Notes: generated by a model not told the origin, from the sequence alone. A stretch of 64,000 bases of DNA from a virus (IMGVR_UViG_3300032770_000002:166254-230253), one strand, 5' to 3'; numbered from the stretch's first letter, positions 38,280 through 47,840 are shown. Program-made: numbers and translations.

Positions 38280-40388
38280 ATGGCTGACAAGCAGACCGAA
38301 AGTCCGATTATCGAGCCAGTTGGCCCGCCAATCATCCACACGGGCCACACGACCGATGTCGATCGGTCCCTTGACTTGATCTTAGATGGTGAGGACGCGA
38401 CAAGGGTTCTCGCCAATCTTGACCCAACAAGCCTCGAGTTTTTCTACGAGCTGATTGATTCGATTAGGCAGGGCAACGACAAGGAGGCCCTTGACCGGCT
38501 GTGGCGGGTTGACTACATCAAGGCTCCGCCGACCATCGAGGAGTTCATTGACGACCCGTATTGGCTGGGTGAGGTGACCTGCCACACGGACGAAAATGAA
38601 GGCATTTTTCCAATATGGCGAAAGGTGCTGCTGACTGACTTTGACCTCGACTCAAAAATCCATAACGCGGTTGTCACTGGCAGCTTGGGCGTTGGCAAAA
38701 GCTTCATCTCCGTCGTCATCTTGCTCTACCGCATTGCCTTGGCTAGGCTCCTGAGAAACCCGTATAACTTCTTCTCGATGTCGAGGGGCACGCAGCTTTT
38801 CTACACGATCATCTCCATCACGCGGGCCCAGGTTCAAGAGACTGCCTTTGGCGACGCGCTGAACTTCATGGCGAACAGCCCGTTCTTCATTGAGGAGTGC
38901 GGGTTTGACCCAAACATGATGTATCGCTCACAGGTCATTGACCTTGGCAACAACGTCATGATCAACGCGGGGTCAAAAGGCTGGCACTTCATCGGTAAAA
39001 GCGTGATGGGGATTCTCTTTGACGAAGGCAACTTTCGCATTGAATCGAACCCAAATTTAAAAGCCTACCAGATGTTCAACGAGGCGAGGAAGCGGTTTAA
39101 GTCACGCTTCCAGAAGAAGGCCACCTACCTTCCGGCCATCTCACTGCTCTCCTCATCTGCAGCTGACGAGTCATCATTCACCGAGCAAATCGTCAAGGAG
39201 ATTGCTGAGTCAGGTGACCCACACCAGAAGGTGTATCGGTTTTCAACTTACGTTGCCCGCGCGCACCTTCTTGAAGACCTCAACCAAGACCGGTGGTTCA
39301 GGGTTTCTTACGGCTTGCGCAACATTGAGCCGACGATTCTTCGTGGGTGGTTTGACGCCGATGGTAAACTGCTGCTGGCGTCTGGCACCCCTGAAGAGCA
39401 AACTCTGGAGCAACCTGCTCCAGGTTGTTCGGTTGAGTATGTGCCAGAGCGGTATTTCGACGTCTATCGACGCGACTGCCGTGGCTCACTTCAGGCGATT
39501 AGCGGCATTTCCGTTGGCGGCACGCATCGGTTGTTCCCATCGACGATTGACATCGAGATCTGCATCGACATGGCCATTAAGGACGGACTGAAAAACCCGT
39601 GCTTGACTGAGCTGATGCCGATCTCGATGGAGGACGACAAGAACGTCTGGGACTACCTGGACCACAACTCATTCTTGATGCTCCATCGCAGCCAGGTCGT
39701 GCCGCGCAGACACCCTGACATGCTGCGATTCGCCCACATCGACTTGGCCACCGAGACCATGGCCGGCGTCAGCATCTGCCACCTTCTCGGGCGGCAGTTG
39801 GTTGAGGACCAAAAGCTCGGCGAGGTCTTCAAGGAATATCGGCTCATCGTCGAGTATGACTTTGTCCTGACCATTATCGCTGGGCAGCGAAAGCCAATTT
39901 CGATTGGGAAGATCTTCAACTTCTTCTTTTGGCTGCGTGACAAGTGCGGCTTCCACTTCGGGTTAATCACCGCGGACCAGTGGCAGTCGGTCCTTCCACT
40001 CCAGACGCTCGAAGCGGCTGGTTTTAACGTCGGCAACGTCTCGTTGGACAGGACGTCGGCGCCATACCATGAGTGGCGCCGTGGATTCAGTGAACACCGC
40101 ATCCGAACTTATCGCCAAAACCAGATGATCAAGGAATGTGAAGCGCTGCTTGACTTCGGCGACCGCGTTGAAAAGCCAGAGGGCGGGTCGAAAGACACGA
40201 CTGACGGTGCCGCTGGAGCGTATTGGAATGCGGTCAGTTCAGCAAGCGAGATGGGCAAGCAGACGACGTCAGCTCCACCGTCCGTGTTTCAGGAAAATGT
40301 CTTCGCCAACGAGGAGGCAGAGAAGCCGCCCATTGAAATTCCAGTCAACATCGAACACCCGCAGGTCGATTCGATCACGATCATTTAG
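38280..40388 (+). CDS. terL: Terminase large subunit
   Basis: 702 residues. Powers DNA packaging and cuts the genome. ATPase: GSLGVGKS (Walker A, about 135-142) and MGILFDEGNF (Walker B with catalytic Glu). Nuclease: FAHIDLATETMAG (first Asp), FGLITADQWQS (middle Asp) and KDTTDGAAGAYWNA (last Asp). All catalytic positions appear present and no intein or intron interrupts the frame. Confidence 0.92.
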   Translation: MADKQTESPIIEPVGPPIIHTGHTTDVDRSLDLILDGEDATRVLANLDPTSLEFFYELIDSIRQGNDKEALDRLWRVDYIKAPPTIEEFIDDPYWLGEVTCHTDENEGIFPIWRKVLLTDFDLDSKIHNAVVTGSLGVGKSFISVVILLYRIALARLLRNPYNFFSMSRGTQLFYTIISITRAQVQETAFGDALNFMANSPFFIEECGFDPNMMYRSQVIDLGNNVMINAGSKGWHFIGKSVMGILFDEGNFRIESNPNLKAYQMFNEARKRFKSRFQKKATYLPAISLLSSSAADESSFTEQIVKEIAESGDPHQKVYRFSTYVARAHLLEDLNQDRWFRVSYGLRNIEPTILRGWFDADGKLLLASGTPEEQTLEQPAPGCSVEYVPERYFDVYRRDCRGSLQAISGISVGGTHRLFPSTIDIEICIDMAIKDGLKNPCLTELMPISMEDDKNVWDYLDHNSFLMLHRSQVVPRRHPDMLRFAHIDLATETMAGVSICHLLGRQLVEDQKLGEVFKEYRLIVEYDFVLTIIAGQRKPISIGKIFNFFFWLRDKCGFHFGLITADQWQSVLPLQTLEAAGFNVGNVSLDRTSAPYHEWRRGFSEHRIRTYRQNQMIKECEALLDFGDRVEKPEGGSKDTTDGAAGAYWNAVSSASEMGKQTTSAPPSVFQENVFANEEAEKPPIEIPVNIEHPQVDSITII

Positions 40389-40419
40389 TTGTTTACAAAT
40401 TTAGGATTCGTGGTATACT
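40389..40419 (+). promoter_or_regulatory. Promoter with TTGTTTACAAA element (leaderless)
   Basis: -35 TTTACA (40392-40397), spacer 16, -10 TATACT (40414-40419), ATG 40426 after exactly 6 nt. It begins directly after the terminase stop. Confidence 0.87.
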
Positions 40420-40425
40420 GGGGCC

Positions 40426-40608
40426 ATGAAGAAGTTTGTTGTCCTGCTCTTTATGGCCTGCTCAGGGTGCGTCACATACATCGAGCCGGGCTATCACGAC
40501 ATTGACGGGGCCGCTCGATGGACGAGCGCCGATTACAGTCAAAGTTCCTGGGTTGAATTTCAATCTGAACCAGGGACTCCAGTCAGAATTCGTCGGTCTA
40601 ACCCTTAG
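40426..40608 (+). CDS. Small secreted lipoprotein (putative)
   Basis: 60 residues. MKKFVVLLFMACSGC is a short signal peptide ending in a lipobox-like CSGC with Cys15 as the likely lipidated residue. The mature part is about 45 residues, polar and aromatic. Small phage lipoproteins of this size act in superinfection exclusion (as T5 Llp) or as outer-membrane spanins; the promoter class favours an early, exclusion-type role. This is inference. Confidence 0.7.
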   Translation: MKKFVVLLFMACSGCVTYIEPGYHDIDGAARWTSADYSQSSWVEFQSEPGTPVRIRRSNP

Positions 40609-40613
40609 ACTTT

Positions 40614-41288
40614 ATGCCAGAATACGTCCTTGGAAAGAAGCCAAGAAAAAAGATCACGCCATTCATTGATTGCGAATTTTTTGTGATTTCTCACTCACGT
40701 CATCGGCTCTATTGGACTATCAGAGGTCAATTTGTAGGGTTAAATGGGTCAAAGCGTAAAATCTACATTGAAGATCTATTAGATGAGTCCTATATTCTAA
40801 TTCATCTAATTCATCCAGATAGGTTTTGCTTTAAATTTAAGGCCCATCCTTCTAACGTGGAGGCGGAATTTCGTGAGGCCGTCAGCCGAATGGGCGTTTC
40901 TCCATCTCACTATGAATTTATCTTAGATCGACCACTGACAGAGCTCCTTAATCTGTTGAAGACATTTCACGAAATGGACGTGGAAAAAGTCTACATGGGC
41001 GAACGCATCAAGCCAGACCGTTGCTTTGAGATTAAGGCAGATTTTCGTCCGTTCGTCTCAAAGTATCGATACATCGACAGGACTCGGAATGACTCAAAGC
41101 CAACATTTTACGCCTTTGTCCTGGGCCACAGAAAACCAGGAGACCAAGTCATGGAGGTTAAAGTCAGAGGTTCCTGGCAAAATAGGTGCGAGTTTGTCCT
41201 GCTCATCGGGCCTGACGAGGCCGATCAATTTCAGCTTGACATAAAGTTGTGCATGCGGGACATGGTTCAAAACGCCCTGAGTAGTTAG
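40614..41288 (+). CDS. Hypothetical protein
   Basis: 224 residues (MPEYVLGKKPRKKITPF...). The DNA from about 40670 to 40960 is more AT-rich than nearby genes. The protein alternates strands and helices (YIEDLLDESYILIHLIHPDRFCF) and has a repeat-like pair of blocks around FYAFVLGHRKPGDQVM. No family recognised; possible recent acquisition. Confidence 0.65.
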   Translation: MPEYVLGKKPRKKITPFIDCEFFVISHSRHRLYWTIRGQFVGLNGSKRKIYIEDLLDESYILIHLIHPDRFCFKFKAHPSNVEAEFREAVSRMGVSPSHYEFILDRPLTELLNLLKTFHEMDVEKVYMGERIKPDRCFEIKADFRPFVSKYRYIDRTRNDSKPTFYAFVLGHRKPGDQVMEVKVRGSWQNRCEFVLLIGPDEADQFQLDIKLCMRDMVQNALSS

Positions 41289-41336
41289 GCCGTTCTTTGA
41301 CATCCGCACCAGCGGTAGAAAGCGAGGTGATTGCAA

Positions 41337-41624
41337 ATGACGCGAACCGTCATAAAAGGTCAGCACGTAATCTTCGTTGATGAGGACAGAGTCGAACACG
41401 CGGCGCTCGTGACACAAGTCTGGGGCACTGGAACGTGGGATGACGAAAAACCACTGGTTCCGAATGGAGACCAAGCAAATTGGCCGACATGTCTGAATAT
41501 GGTCTATGTCCTCAAAGATGATAAACGCACGGACCAATACGGCAACCAAATTCGCCACGTGTCAAGTGTGGTTCACCAGTCCTTGAGTCAAGCGGCTGGC
41601 GGCTACATGTGGCATCACGCGTAA
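41337..41624 (+). CDS. Hypothetical SH3-like protein
   Basis: 95 residues from ATG 41337, with GAGGTGA as Shine-Dalgarno 8 nt upstream. GQHVIFVDEDRVEHAALVTQVWGTGTW looks like a small beta barrel (SH3-like); the C-terminus mentions LNMVYVLKDDKRTDQYGNQ. Similar small proteins occur in other phages; role unknown. Confidence 0.7.
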   Translation: MTRTVIKGQHVIFVDEDRVEHAALVTQVWGTGTWDDEKPLVPNGDQANWPTCLNMVYVLKDDKRTDQYGNQIRHVSSVVHQSLSQAAGGYMWHHA

Positions 41625-41642
41625 AGAGGTTCTGTAAAGTGC

Positions 41643-41918
41643 ATGAGGAATGTAATACAAACCAATAATGCGTTTTACGTTTACACGCTTTCTGGTCCTT
41701 GTGGGGTGTTTTATGTGGGTAAAGGTCAAGGACATAGAATGCTGTGGCATGTCGCTACGGTTAAGCGCACCGGCAGCCATCCACACAATCAAAGACTGGC
41801 CAATTGCATTCGTCAAATTCTCGAGTCTGGCCATGATGTTGTCATTCAAAAAGTTTTTACGGGTTCAGAACAATTGGGGCCGAAGCAGTCAGGAAGTAGC
41901 CATGTTCTAAGTGGCTGA
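41643..41918 (+). CDS. GIY-YIG nuclease-like fragment
   Basis: 91 residues. FYVYTLSGPCGVFYVGKGQGHRM is a LEM3-type GIY-YIG core (YVY ... YVG) with the catalytic Arg; the helix LANCIRQILESGHDVVIQK follows. The usual downstream Glu and the DNA-binding part are absent: the frame stops inside a hairpin at 41911. Likely a truncated homing endonuclease. Confidence 0.65.
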   Translation: MRNVIQTNNAFYVYTLSGPCGVFYVGKGQGHRMLWHVATVKRTGSHPHNQRLANCIRQILESGHDVVIQKVFTGSEQLGPKQSGSSHVLSG

Positions 41919-41942
41919 CGGTTCAAACGTCAGCCACGTATG
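41911..41942 (+). terminator. Hairpin terminator candidate
   Basis: Perfect 10-bp inverted repeat GTGGCTGACG (41911-41920) / CGTCAGCCAC (41928-41937), 7-nt loop, followed by GTATGTTTT with only a short T-run that is already inside the next gene's start. Confidence 0.6.
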
Positions 41943-42449
41943 TTTTACCACATTCAAGGTCTCTGCCCACGTCCAAAAGAGGTTTCTGGGTGTGGATTCT
42001 GCGTCTCACTCTGGCTTGCGTTCAAGGAGGCCGTCGCCAGGTCTGATCTCACTCAAGACATGGTCAACACGGGCATTAGCAACTTGCACCGTGAGTGGCT
42101 TGACGGCTGTGGCTATGACGGAATGTTTGACCCTGACGAGGACCCACTGGAGCGGTGGAAGACTGACCGTGGCCTGCAGGAGAAAAAATATGGCCCGCGT
42201 GCCCATCACCTTTATGACGTCCACTCGATTCGGGTTCAGTGGGGTGAGTGGGGTCCAGAGCACATCACCGTTCCAGGGAATGCGTGTGGTTTAGATTTGG
42301 ACCGAAGCGCGATAGGCCATCCACGTGGTGGAGTTTCTCTGCTGCCGCACAATGTCGACACGATCCGACAGGCCCACCTTCTGCTTGTGATCTTTACGTT
42401 TTTTGCCGACAGCGTCATCCTTCGATCCTCAGCAAAGACGGTTAGATAG
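41940..42449 (+). CDS. Hypothetical protein
   Basis: 169 residues (MFYHIQGLCPRPKEVSGCGF...). Rich in Trp, His and Cys with a hydrophobic helix near the end (LLLVIFTFFADSVIL). It starts right after the terminator stem. No domain recognised. Confidence 0.6.
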   Translation: MFYHIQGLCPRPKEVSGCGFCVSLWLAFKEAVARSDLTQDMVNTGISNLHREWLDGCGYDGMFDPDEDPLERWKTDRGLQEKKYGPRAHHLYDVHSIRVQWGEWGPEHITVPGNACGLDLDRSAIGHPRGGVSLLPHNVDTIRQAHLLLVIFTFFADSVILRSSAKTVR

Positions 42450-42451
42450 TT

Positions 42452-42799
42452 GTGGACAACACGACTGCAGACCAACTCATTCTGGACCAGGTAACCCGAC
42501 CGGCGTTCTCGATGTTTGTGGCAACGCCGCTCTATGTCATTGACGGATTTCCTGTCTACGGGTTAATGCGTCCACCAGTGTTTCCTGACCCGACAGACCA
42601 GGTTTTTACGATGACGGTCCAAGCACAACACAGGCTTGACCTTGTGTCCTACGCATTTTACCAGACGCCTGAATTGGCGCCAGTCATCGCCGAAGTCAAC
42701 AACATTCACGACATGCTGATGGGAGTGCGTGTTGGCTCAACGCTGCGCATACCCCTGAAGTCGAGGTTGACGGCGCTTGGCTTATTGAACAACGCTTGA
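42452..42799 (+). CDS. Baseplate/tail LysM-like protein
   Basis: 115 residues from GTG 42452. RLDLVSYAFYQTPELAPVIAEVN followed by GVRVGSTLRIP has the LysM-like shape of small phage baseplate/tail proteins (gpX / T4 gp53 type), which bind peptidoglycan or the tail tip. First of a run of four virion genes. Confidence 0.68.
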   Translation: MDNTTADQLILDQVTRPAFSMFVATPLYVIDGFPVYGLMRPPVFPDPTDQVFTMTVQAQHRLDLVSYAFYQTPELAPVIAEVNNIHDMLMGVRVGSTLRIPLKSRLTALGLLNNA

Positions 42800-42800
42800 T

Positions 42801-43289
42801 ATGGCCTACATCACTGACAGCGTGTTGCGAAACACGATTGACGTTCCAATCTCACTTCCAGGGACTCGTGTGACAGCGAACGCGTGGCTTGTCGTCGCGA
42901 CGGTCCCAATCAGCGGGTCAACGACGGCCGAGTTCAGGTTCATGCTGCTCCAGCTGCTTGACGCCATTCGAAACAACGTGGTCATCACCCTGAATGACGC
43001 GTGCAATCCAGTCTCGATTGGATTGGTGAACAACAACCGCGGACTGGCTTATTTAGGCATCGTCAAGGACATCGTTGGAAATTCCATTGATCCGGCGACC
43101 GTCCAGTTTGTTGGCACCGTGGCCGATGTCATCTCAGTCTCAACTCAGGGGGTCGTTGTGCGTGACGAGTCCGCGCCATCGCTAATCATCGACGCCCCTG
43201 GGAATTACTCGTTTGTCATCATCAACAACTGCGTCGACGTGGACCTTAGGCTTCTCGTTTCAGGCGTCTTACGGGTCAACTCTTCATAG
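42801..43289 (+). CDS. Virion protein (paralogue A)
   Basis: 162 residues, beta-rich (MAYITDSVLRNTIDVPISL...), ending VDLRLLVSGVLRVNSS. This end and the overall order match the next gene (VEVTVSGVIKVYN), so the two look like tandem paralogues. Probably baseplate, neck or head-decoration components. Confidence 0.65.
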   Translation: MAYITDSVLRNTIDVPISLPGTRVTANAWLVVATVPISGSTTAEFRFMLLQLLDAIRNNVVITLNDACNPVSIGLVNNNRGLAYLGIVKDIVGNSIDPATVQFVGTVADVISVSTQGVVVRDESAPSLIIDAPGNYSFVIINNCVDVDLRLLVSGVLRVNSS

Positions 43290-43291
43290 CC

Positions 43292-43930
43292 ATGGGCTTT
43301 GTCACTACTGAGGACTTTGCGAACTCAACGGCGTTTCCCATTGCCATGCCACAGGGCAAGATGCAGGCGGGTGAAACGATCACGCTGGCGACCATTCAAC
43401 TTGATGAAACGTCGCGCCTCGACCTCGCGTGGTTGACGATGCACCTCTTGACGACGGCTCCGGCCATCCGCAGCAGCTTGTTGACGTTCGCTTCACAGCT
43501 TGGATTTACGGTCACGGCCAACACGCCAATCTTTCAACCTCAAGACGTCGGGTCATTTATCCAGTGGGAGGCAGGAACTCGGTCAACCATCGTGGCCTAC
43601 GTCAGTCCAACGGTCGTGACAGTTGACGTGTCGACGACGCTCGACCCTGACTACTTCACGATTGTCGGCAGCTCACCAGCCTTCATCAACAGCAGCTTTG
43701 GACTTGTCTACGTCGGCCTTTACACCCAAGAATTTTACCGCCTAAGCACTCCTGGAGCGGTGCCGATTTTCTTCCTTTCACTTCCAAACATTGGCCTGGC
43801 TTCGTTGCCTTCACGAACAAGGCGCATCGTTCACGGCCCTGACGTGGTGACGGTCGCCGTGACAAACAACACCACAAACGTCGACGACGTTGAAGTAACG
43901 GTCAGTGGTGTCATCAAAGTTTACAACTGA
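43292..43930 (+). CDS. Virion protein (paralogue B)
   Basis: 212 residues, beta-rich (MGFVTTEDFANSTAFPIAM...). Shares the C-terminal 'vSGvikV' strand and general layout with the previous gene but is longer by an insertion. Overlaps the next start (TGATG). A structural role is inferred from context. Confidence 0.65.
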   Translation: MGFVTTEDFANSTAFPIAMPQGKMQAGETITLATIQLDETSRLDLAWLTMHLLTTAPAIRSSLLTFASQLGFTVTANTPIFQPQDVGSFIQWEAGTRSTIVAYVSPTVVTVDVSTTLDPDYFTIVGSSPAFINSSFGLVYVGLYTQEFYRLSTPGAVPIFFLSLPNIGLASLPSRTRRIVHGPDVVTVAVTNNTTNVDDVEVTVSGVIKVYN

Positions 43931-46170
43931 TGTTCGACGCAACCATCATCCTCAACCGTGACGACATTCTCGTCTGGGCCAGTGCCGGAACGCTGACAAG
44001 CGACCTTGACCAGCAGTCTGGCATCGTCTTTGACTGGTCCACGGCCGCTCGTCGTGACGCCCAGTTGTCACGCCGGGACATTGCACTGGCCAACTCGATT
44101 GCTGATGTGGCCGCGACCGTCGCGACTGTCTGGGGTGGCACCGTGGCGTATTCAGCGCCGCCTGAGCCCCAGGGTGTCGACATTCCAGGCGAGATGGCAC
44201 CGATCACCAACGTGGCAGGAACGGTTGCTCACGTCAAGCCAAGCTCAGTTCCTGGGGACTCCTACACGACCGACCAAGACCTTCTGCAGCGTGACTTGGT
44301 CATCCTTGAAGGGCTTCGCCAGGTCACGAAGATGGTGCCTGACGCTGTCATCAGCGGGACATTGCCGGGTCCAGTGGAACTGTCCGTCGCCTGGTCGCTG
44401 GCTGAAGGGGCGCCAACTGGGGTTTCGGTCAGTCCGATCCTTCCGATGGCCATTGACACGTTTAAGTCGCCTGACGAAGACCTGGCCAACAACGACAACC
44501 AGCTTGCACTGAACGTCGCCTCGCTGTCTCAGTTGTTGAGCAACCCGTTTTTGATGGCCAGTCGGCTGATTGTTCAATCTTCAGACGGGTCGCATGAGGC
44601 CGAAAGTTACGTCCTCATCTCTGAGGATTCGAACACGAAGGTGTGGCAAGCTGAGCCTGGGATTGAAGGGCGGATGCGTGTCACCTATGACAAGCTGCGT
44701 CACACGCTGGCCTGGACTGACGAAACGGAGTCTCCTGCGTTGCCCTACCCACAACCTTATGCTGTGGGCGGCACGATTTCCGGGCCAATTGAGGTCTTGC
44801 CGGCGCTCGACGAGGCGAAGGACGTTGAATTTTGGCGTAAGAAGGCCACGCAGGTCAACTTGCTTTCCGTCAAGGAAGTTCAAGCCGCCCACGTCACCGA
44901 CCCTGGACTGACGGCGATGGGCGACGCTTATGAAAGTCACGGAGCGGCCGTCTTTGTCCAAGCTGGGACATTGACGACAATCGTGGCTGGAACACTCGAC
45001 CCTGGGACGACGCGAGTCGCGCTGCTTGCCGCGTCGGTTCCTGAAGTGGTTGTTGACGGCGCTAAGGGCGTCGGTGGGACACCAACGGGTTTTGCAACGG
45101 ACTTTCCAGCGTCAGGCGGCACAATCCTGTGGGGCATCCAGTTGACTCCAGGGCTGTGGTCAATGACGGTTTATTTTACGAACGTGCTCGGAACGGCGCC
45201 GACGTCGTGGCCATTTTTGGTCCAACTTGGGACGAATGTCGTGTCGGCCTTGGGGCTGCGCTTCACAAAGGACAACGGTGAAGTCGACTCGGCCAACTAT
45301 GCCATCAACGCTCCGGCCGGTCCAGTCACTCTGTCGCTGGCGTGGGGACCGCCAGACGCGTCAAACCAACTTCGCATTGAACGCATTGTCTTTACGCGGC
45401 AAAGCGCTGAACAGACCTATTCATTGTCCGCCTTTCTAGGTTCAACTGGGCCGGCGACCGTCGAGGTGGACATGCTTCCGTATAGGTTGGACGTTCTTTC
45501 GTTTGCCTTTGAAACGACGGAGCAGCTGATTGACCCGGTCTTGACGCTCCTGTGGGAGGACACGGTCATCGTGACTCCAAACGCGACGGACGCGGACACG
45601 ACGCCACTCAGCATCTTTGCGGTCGACGCGATGAACTACCACTCGGTTGAGGTGACAAAGAATGCTGATGGGTTTGAGGCGTGGAAGAGCGAGATGGTCG
45701 AGCGCGCGGCTGAATCGGTCGTTGACGCGTTTAACGCCAGCATCCTAGTCGATCCTGGTTTTGACCCGACTGTTCTCGTGTATGGAACAATCGGTGGCAC
45801 TGTCGTAACTCAGCGGTATTGGACGCTCGACTCCACAAACGCGTGGCTCAACTACCTGCGTGAAAGCGAAGCCAGGTTTGACCTCGCCCTGCGTGAAGGC
45901 GGACCGGGCGACATTGGTCGGCCGGCCATCATTCCAATGGGACTCAAGTATGACTTCGACCAAAACGTGTTTCCACGCAGTGTCACGCTTGAGGAAGAGG
46001 TCATCAACGACACGGTCCCACTCCAAGTGACTGCACGCGTGGCCGGCACGCTGTGCACGCCAATCCTTGCGGCGTATCAGCCATGGATGGCTCGAATCTC
46101 ACTGCCGGTCTTCGTCGAAGATTTTTGGGCCGAAAGCCGAGTTGGTGGGACGGTGACCACAGTCGACTAG
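43930..46170 (+). CDS. Large virion structural protein
   Basis: 746 residues, beta-rich and low in Cys, starting MFDATIILNRDDILVW. N-terminal ~60 residues include a helix (RRDAQLSRRDIALANSIADVAAT); the centre has carbohydrate-binding-like stretches (TPGLWSMTVYFTNVL). Likely a baseplate, tail-tip or adsorption protein given its position after LysM-like and paired virion genes. No named family recognised. Overlaps the convergent helicase gene by 4 nt. Confidence 0.65.
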   Translation: MFDATIILNRDDILVWASAGTLTSDLDQQSGIVFDWSTAARRDAQLSRRDIALANSIADVAATVATVWGGTVAYSAPPEPQGVDIPGEMAPITNVAGTVAHVKPSSVPGDSYTTDQDLLQRDLVILEGLRQVTKMVPDAVISGTLPGPVELSVAWSLAEGAPTGVSVSPILPMAIDTFKSPDEDLANNDNQLALNVASLSQLLSNPFLMASRLIVQSSDGSHEAESYVLISEDSNTKVWQAEPGIEGRMRVTYDKLRHTLAWTDETESPALPYPQPYAVGGTISGPIEVLPALDEAKDVEFWRKKATQVNLLSVKEVQAAHVTDPGLTAMGDAYESHGAAVFVQAGTLTTIVAGTLDPGTTRVALLAASVPEVVVDGAKGVGGTPTGFATDFPASGGTILWGIQLTPGLWSMTVYFTNVLGTAPTSWPFLVQLGTNVVSALGLRFTKDNGEVDSANYAINAPAGPVTLSLAWGPPDASNQLRIERIVFTRQSAEQTYSLSAFLGSTGPATVEVDMLPYRLDVLSFAFETTEQLIDPVLTLLWEDTVIVTPNATDADTTPLSIFAVDAMNYHSVEVTKNADGFEAWKSEMVERAAESVVDAFNASILVDPGFDPTVLVYGTIGGTVVTQRYWTLDSTNAWLNYLRESEARFDLALREGGPGDIGRPAIIPMGLKYDFDQNVFPRSVTLEEEVINDTVPLQVTARVAGTLCTPILAAYQPWMARISLPVFVEDFWAESRVGGTVTTVD

Positions 46171-47738
46171 TGGAGTCTTTGAACGGCCTGTTTCCACCAA
46201 TTCGGGAAGAAACCGGAGTAGCGTCCGTAAATCATCTCAAAGTCAGCGTCTAGGAAGTATGTCACTCCCCAGTCGTCATCAGACCTGACAATTCGCCCGG
46301 ACATCTGGACAATCGTCTTGACCGTTTCAACTTGATACCACTCAGGGTCACGCTGCATCTTTGCGTGGACCTGCCTGTCGCCAAGATTTGGAAATGGAAC
46401 TTTGACAATGACTTGCCACCTGGCTAGGTTTCCCATGAAGTCGAAGCCTTCAGTCATTGATGGGCTGATGATGACTGTCGGGTCTACAGAATTTTTGTGC
46501 AGCTCAAAGGCCGTTTCACGGTCTTCACTGCTTAGCGGCGCGATGATCCTTGCCCTGTGCCTGGTTCGGCCAAGAGCGGTCACAATCTCCTTTTGGATAG
46601 CGTAGCTGTTGGAGTGAATAAGGCCCTTCTCACCCGCGTGCTTGTCAAGAATCATCGTGATAAACTTGATGGCTTTCGGCAGCGTCTGCTCTTGGCAGGC
46701 CTTGCGCATCTGGCCGACATAGGTCAGCATGATGGGTCGCTTGTCTGGGGCGAATGAGCTCGTCAACTTGGCCCACATGACCTTCGCCGGGTCAATGCCG
46801 AGTGACCGGCAGTAGACGGCCTTCTGCCCTGGGAAAGCCGACATGTGAACCTTGACCTTGGCTGAATCGAACAAGAGCGGGGCAAATGGAGCTGCATTCA
46901 GCGGGCGGATAAGCGCTTCGAACGTGCCATCTTCCTGCTCTTGTTGCCAATAGACCCAGTCAGTCGGGTCTTTTTCATAGAGCGTGATGGCCGTCTTAAG
47001 CTTACTGACGTGCTGTGAAATGGCGATGGCCTCACGCGTAAGCTTGTCATCAGCTTGGCCGTCGGACATGATCAGCAGGTTTTCTGAGACCTCAACAAGG
47101 CGTGGCATCAGTTGAAGTTTAATCCAGCTGAGAAACTGGCCAAGGTCAGTCGTTCGAAGGATCTCAATGTCGACGTTCCACTTCTTGAGTTGCTTCGAGT
47201 TGATCGCAAACTCAACGGCGTTGATGATTTGTTTTTCGACGGAGTGGCACTCGTCTAGGACCAAGATCGGCCTTGCGCCAAGCTTGTTGACGTAGAGTCG
47301 TTCCGTCAGGAAGAATGGGTAGTTTGTCACTCCAATCCGCGAACCCATAAAATCAAGCCTGGCCTGAGAGTAGGAGCACGCGCCTTCCTTAAATCGTTCA
47401 CACTTTCGAATGCCACCGAGCGCACAATTTTTATGGCGCTGGCAAGGATACTCGACGGCGGATTTAAGCAAAAAGCACCCCAGTGTCCGGTCAGCGGCCA
47501 GTTCACTTTCAAGCTGGTCTTGGAGCAATTTTTGTGTGACGAGATAGTATCCACTCCCGTGTGAAAGGCAGGCCGTGGCTCCCAACAAACTCTTGCCTGC
47601 CCCAGTTGGCGCCTCAATGACAATGTGTTCGTAACCGCGCCCAATGGCCTCGTCCATAAAGCGCATGGCTTCGACCTGAGACTGCCGCGGAATTTTAAGC
47701 GGAAAGAAGTCGGCCATTTGACGCTTGGTATCGCTCAT
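46167..47738 (-). CDS. DinG/XPD-type superfamily 2 helicase with Fe-S cysteines
   Basis: 523 residues. EAPTGAGKS is Walker A and VLDECHSVEKQI the DECH box (DEAH-type). Between them YPCQRHKNC ... KCERFKEGACSY supplies four cysteines for an iron-sulfur cluster, as in DinG and XPD. Late motifs: MTEGFDF and IVQMSGRIVRSDDD (motif VI). A 5'-3' DNA helicase used in repair, recombination or R-loop removal. Confidence 0.87.
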   Translation of the reverse strand: MSDTKRQMADFFPLKIPRQSQVEAMRFMDEAIGRGYEHIVIEAPTGAGKSLLGATACLSHGSGYYLVTQKLLQDQLESELAADRTLGCFLLKSAVEYPCQRHKNCALGGIRKCERFKEGACSYSQARLDFMGSRIGVTNYPFFLTERLYVNKLGARPILVLDECHSVEKQIINAVEFAINSKQLKKWNVDIEILRTTDLGQFLSWIKLQLMPRLVEVSENLLIMSDGQADDKLTREAIAISQHVSKLKTAITLYEKDPTDWVYWQQEQEDGTFEALIRPLNAAPFAPLLFDSAKVKVHMSAFPGQKAVYCRSLGIDPAKVMWAKLTSSFAPDKRPIMLTYVGQMRKACQEQTLPKAIKFITMILDKHAGEKGLIHSNSYAIQKEIVTALGRTRHRARIIAPLSSEDRETAFELHKNSVDPTVIISPSMTEGFDFMGNLARWQVIVKVPFPNLGDRQVHAKMQRDPEWYQVETVKTIVQMSGRIVRSDDDWGVTYFLDADFEMIYGRYSGFFPNWWKQAVQRLH

Positions 47739-47744
47739 GGAAAT

Positions 47745-47777
47745 TTTGTTTACAAGTTTATGGTTCTTTGGTATGGA
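47745..47777 (+). promoter_or_regulatory. Promoter with TTTGTTTACAA element (long leader)
   Basis: -35 TTTACA (47749-47754), spacer 17, weak -10 TATGGA (47772-47777). The next gene starts at 47841, so the leader is about 57 nt; it contains an 8-codon open frame (47788-47811). Confidence 0.65.
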
Positions 47778-47840
47778 TAGACTGCGGATGCCGCCACCAG
47801 GCTCTGTGTGACATGTTAGTTAAGCGTGATGGCGTAAAAC

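Noticed and set aside
43917-43931. AGTTTACAACTG resembling the promoter element
   Set aside because: Lies inside the coding end of the virion gene with no -10 at 16-17 bp; chance match in codons GTT TAC AAC.
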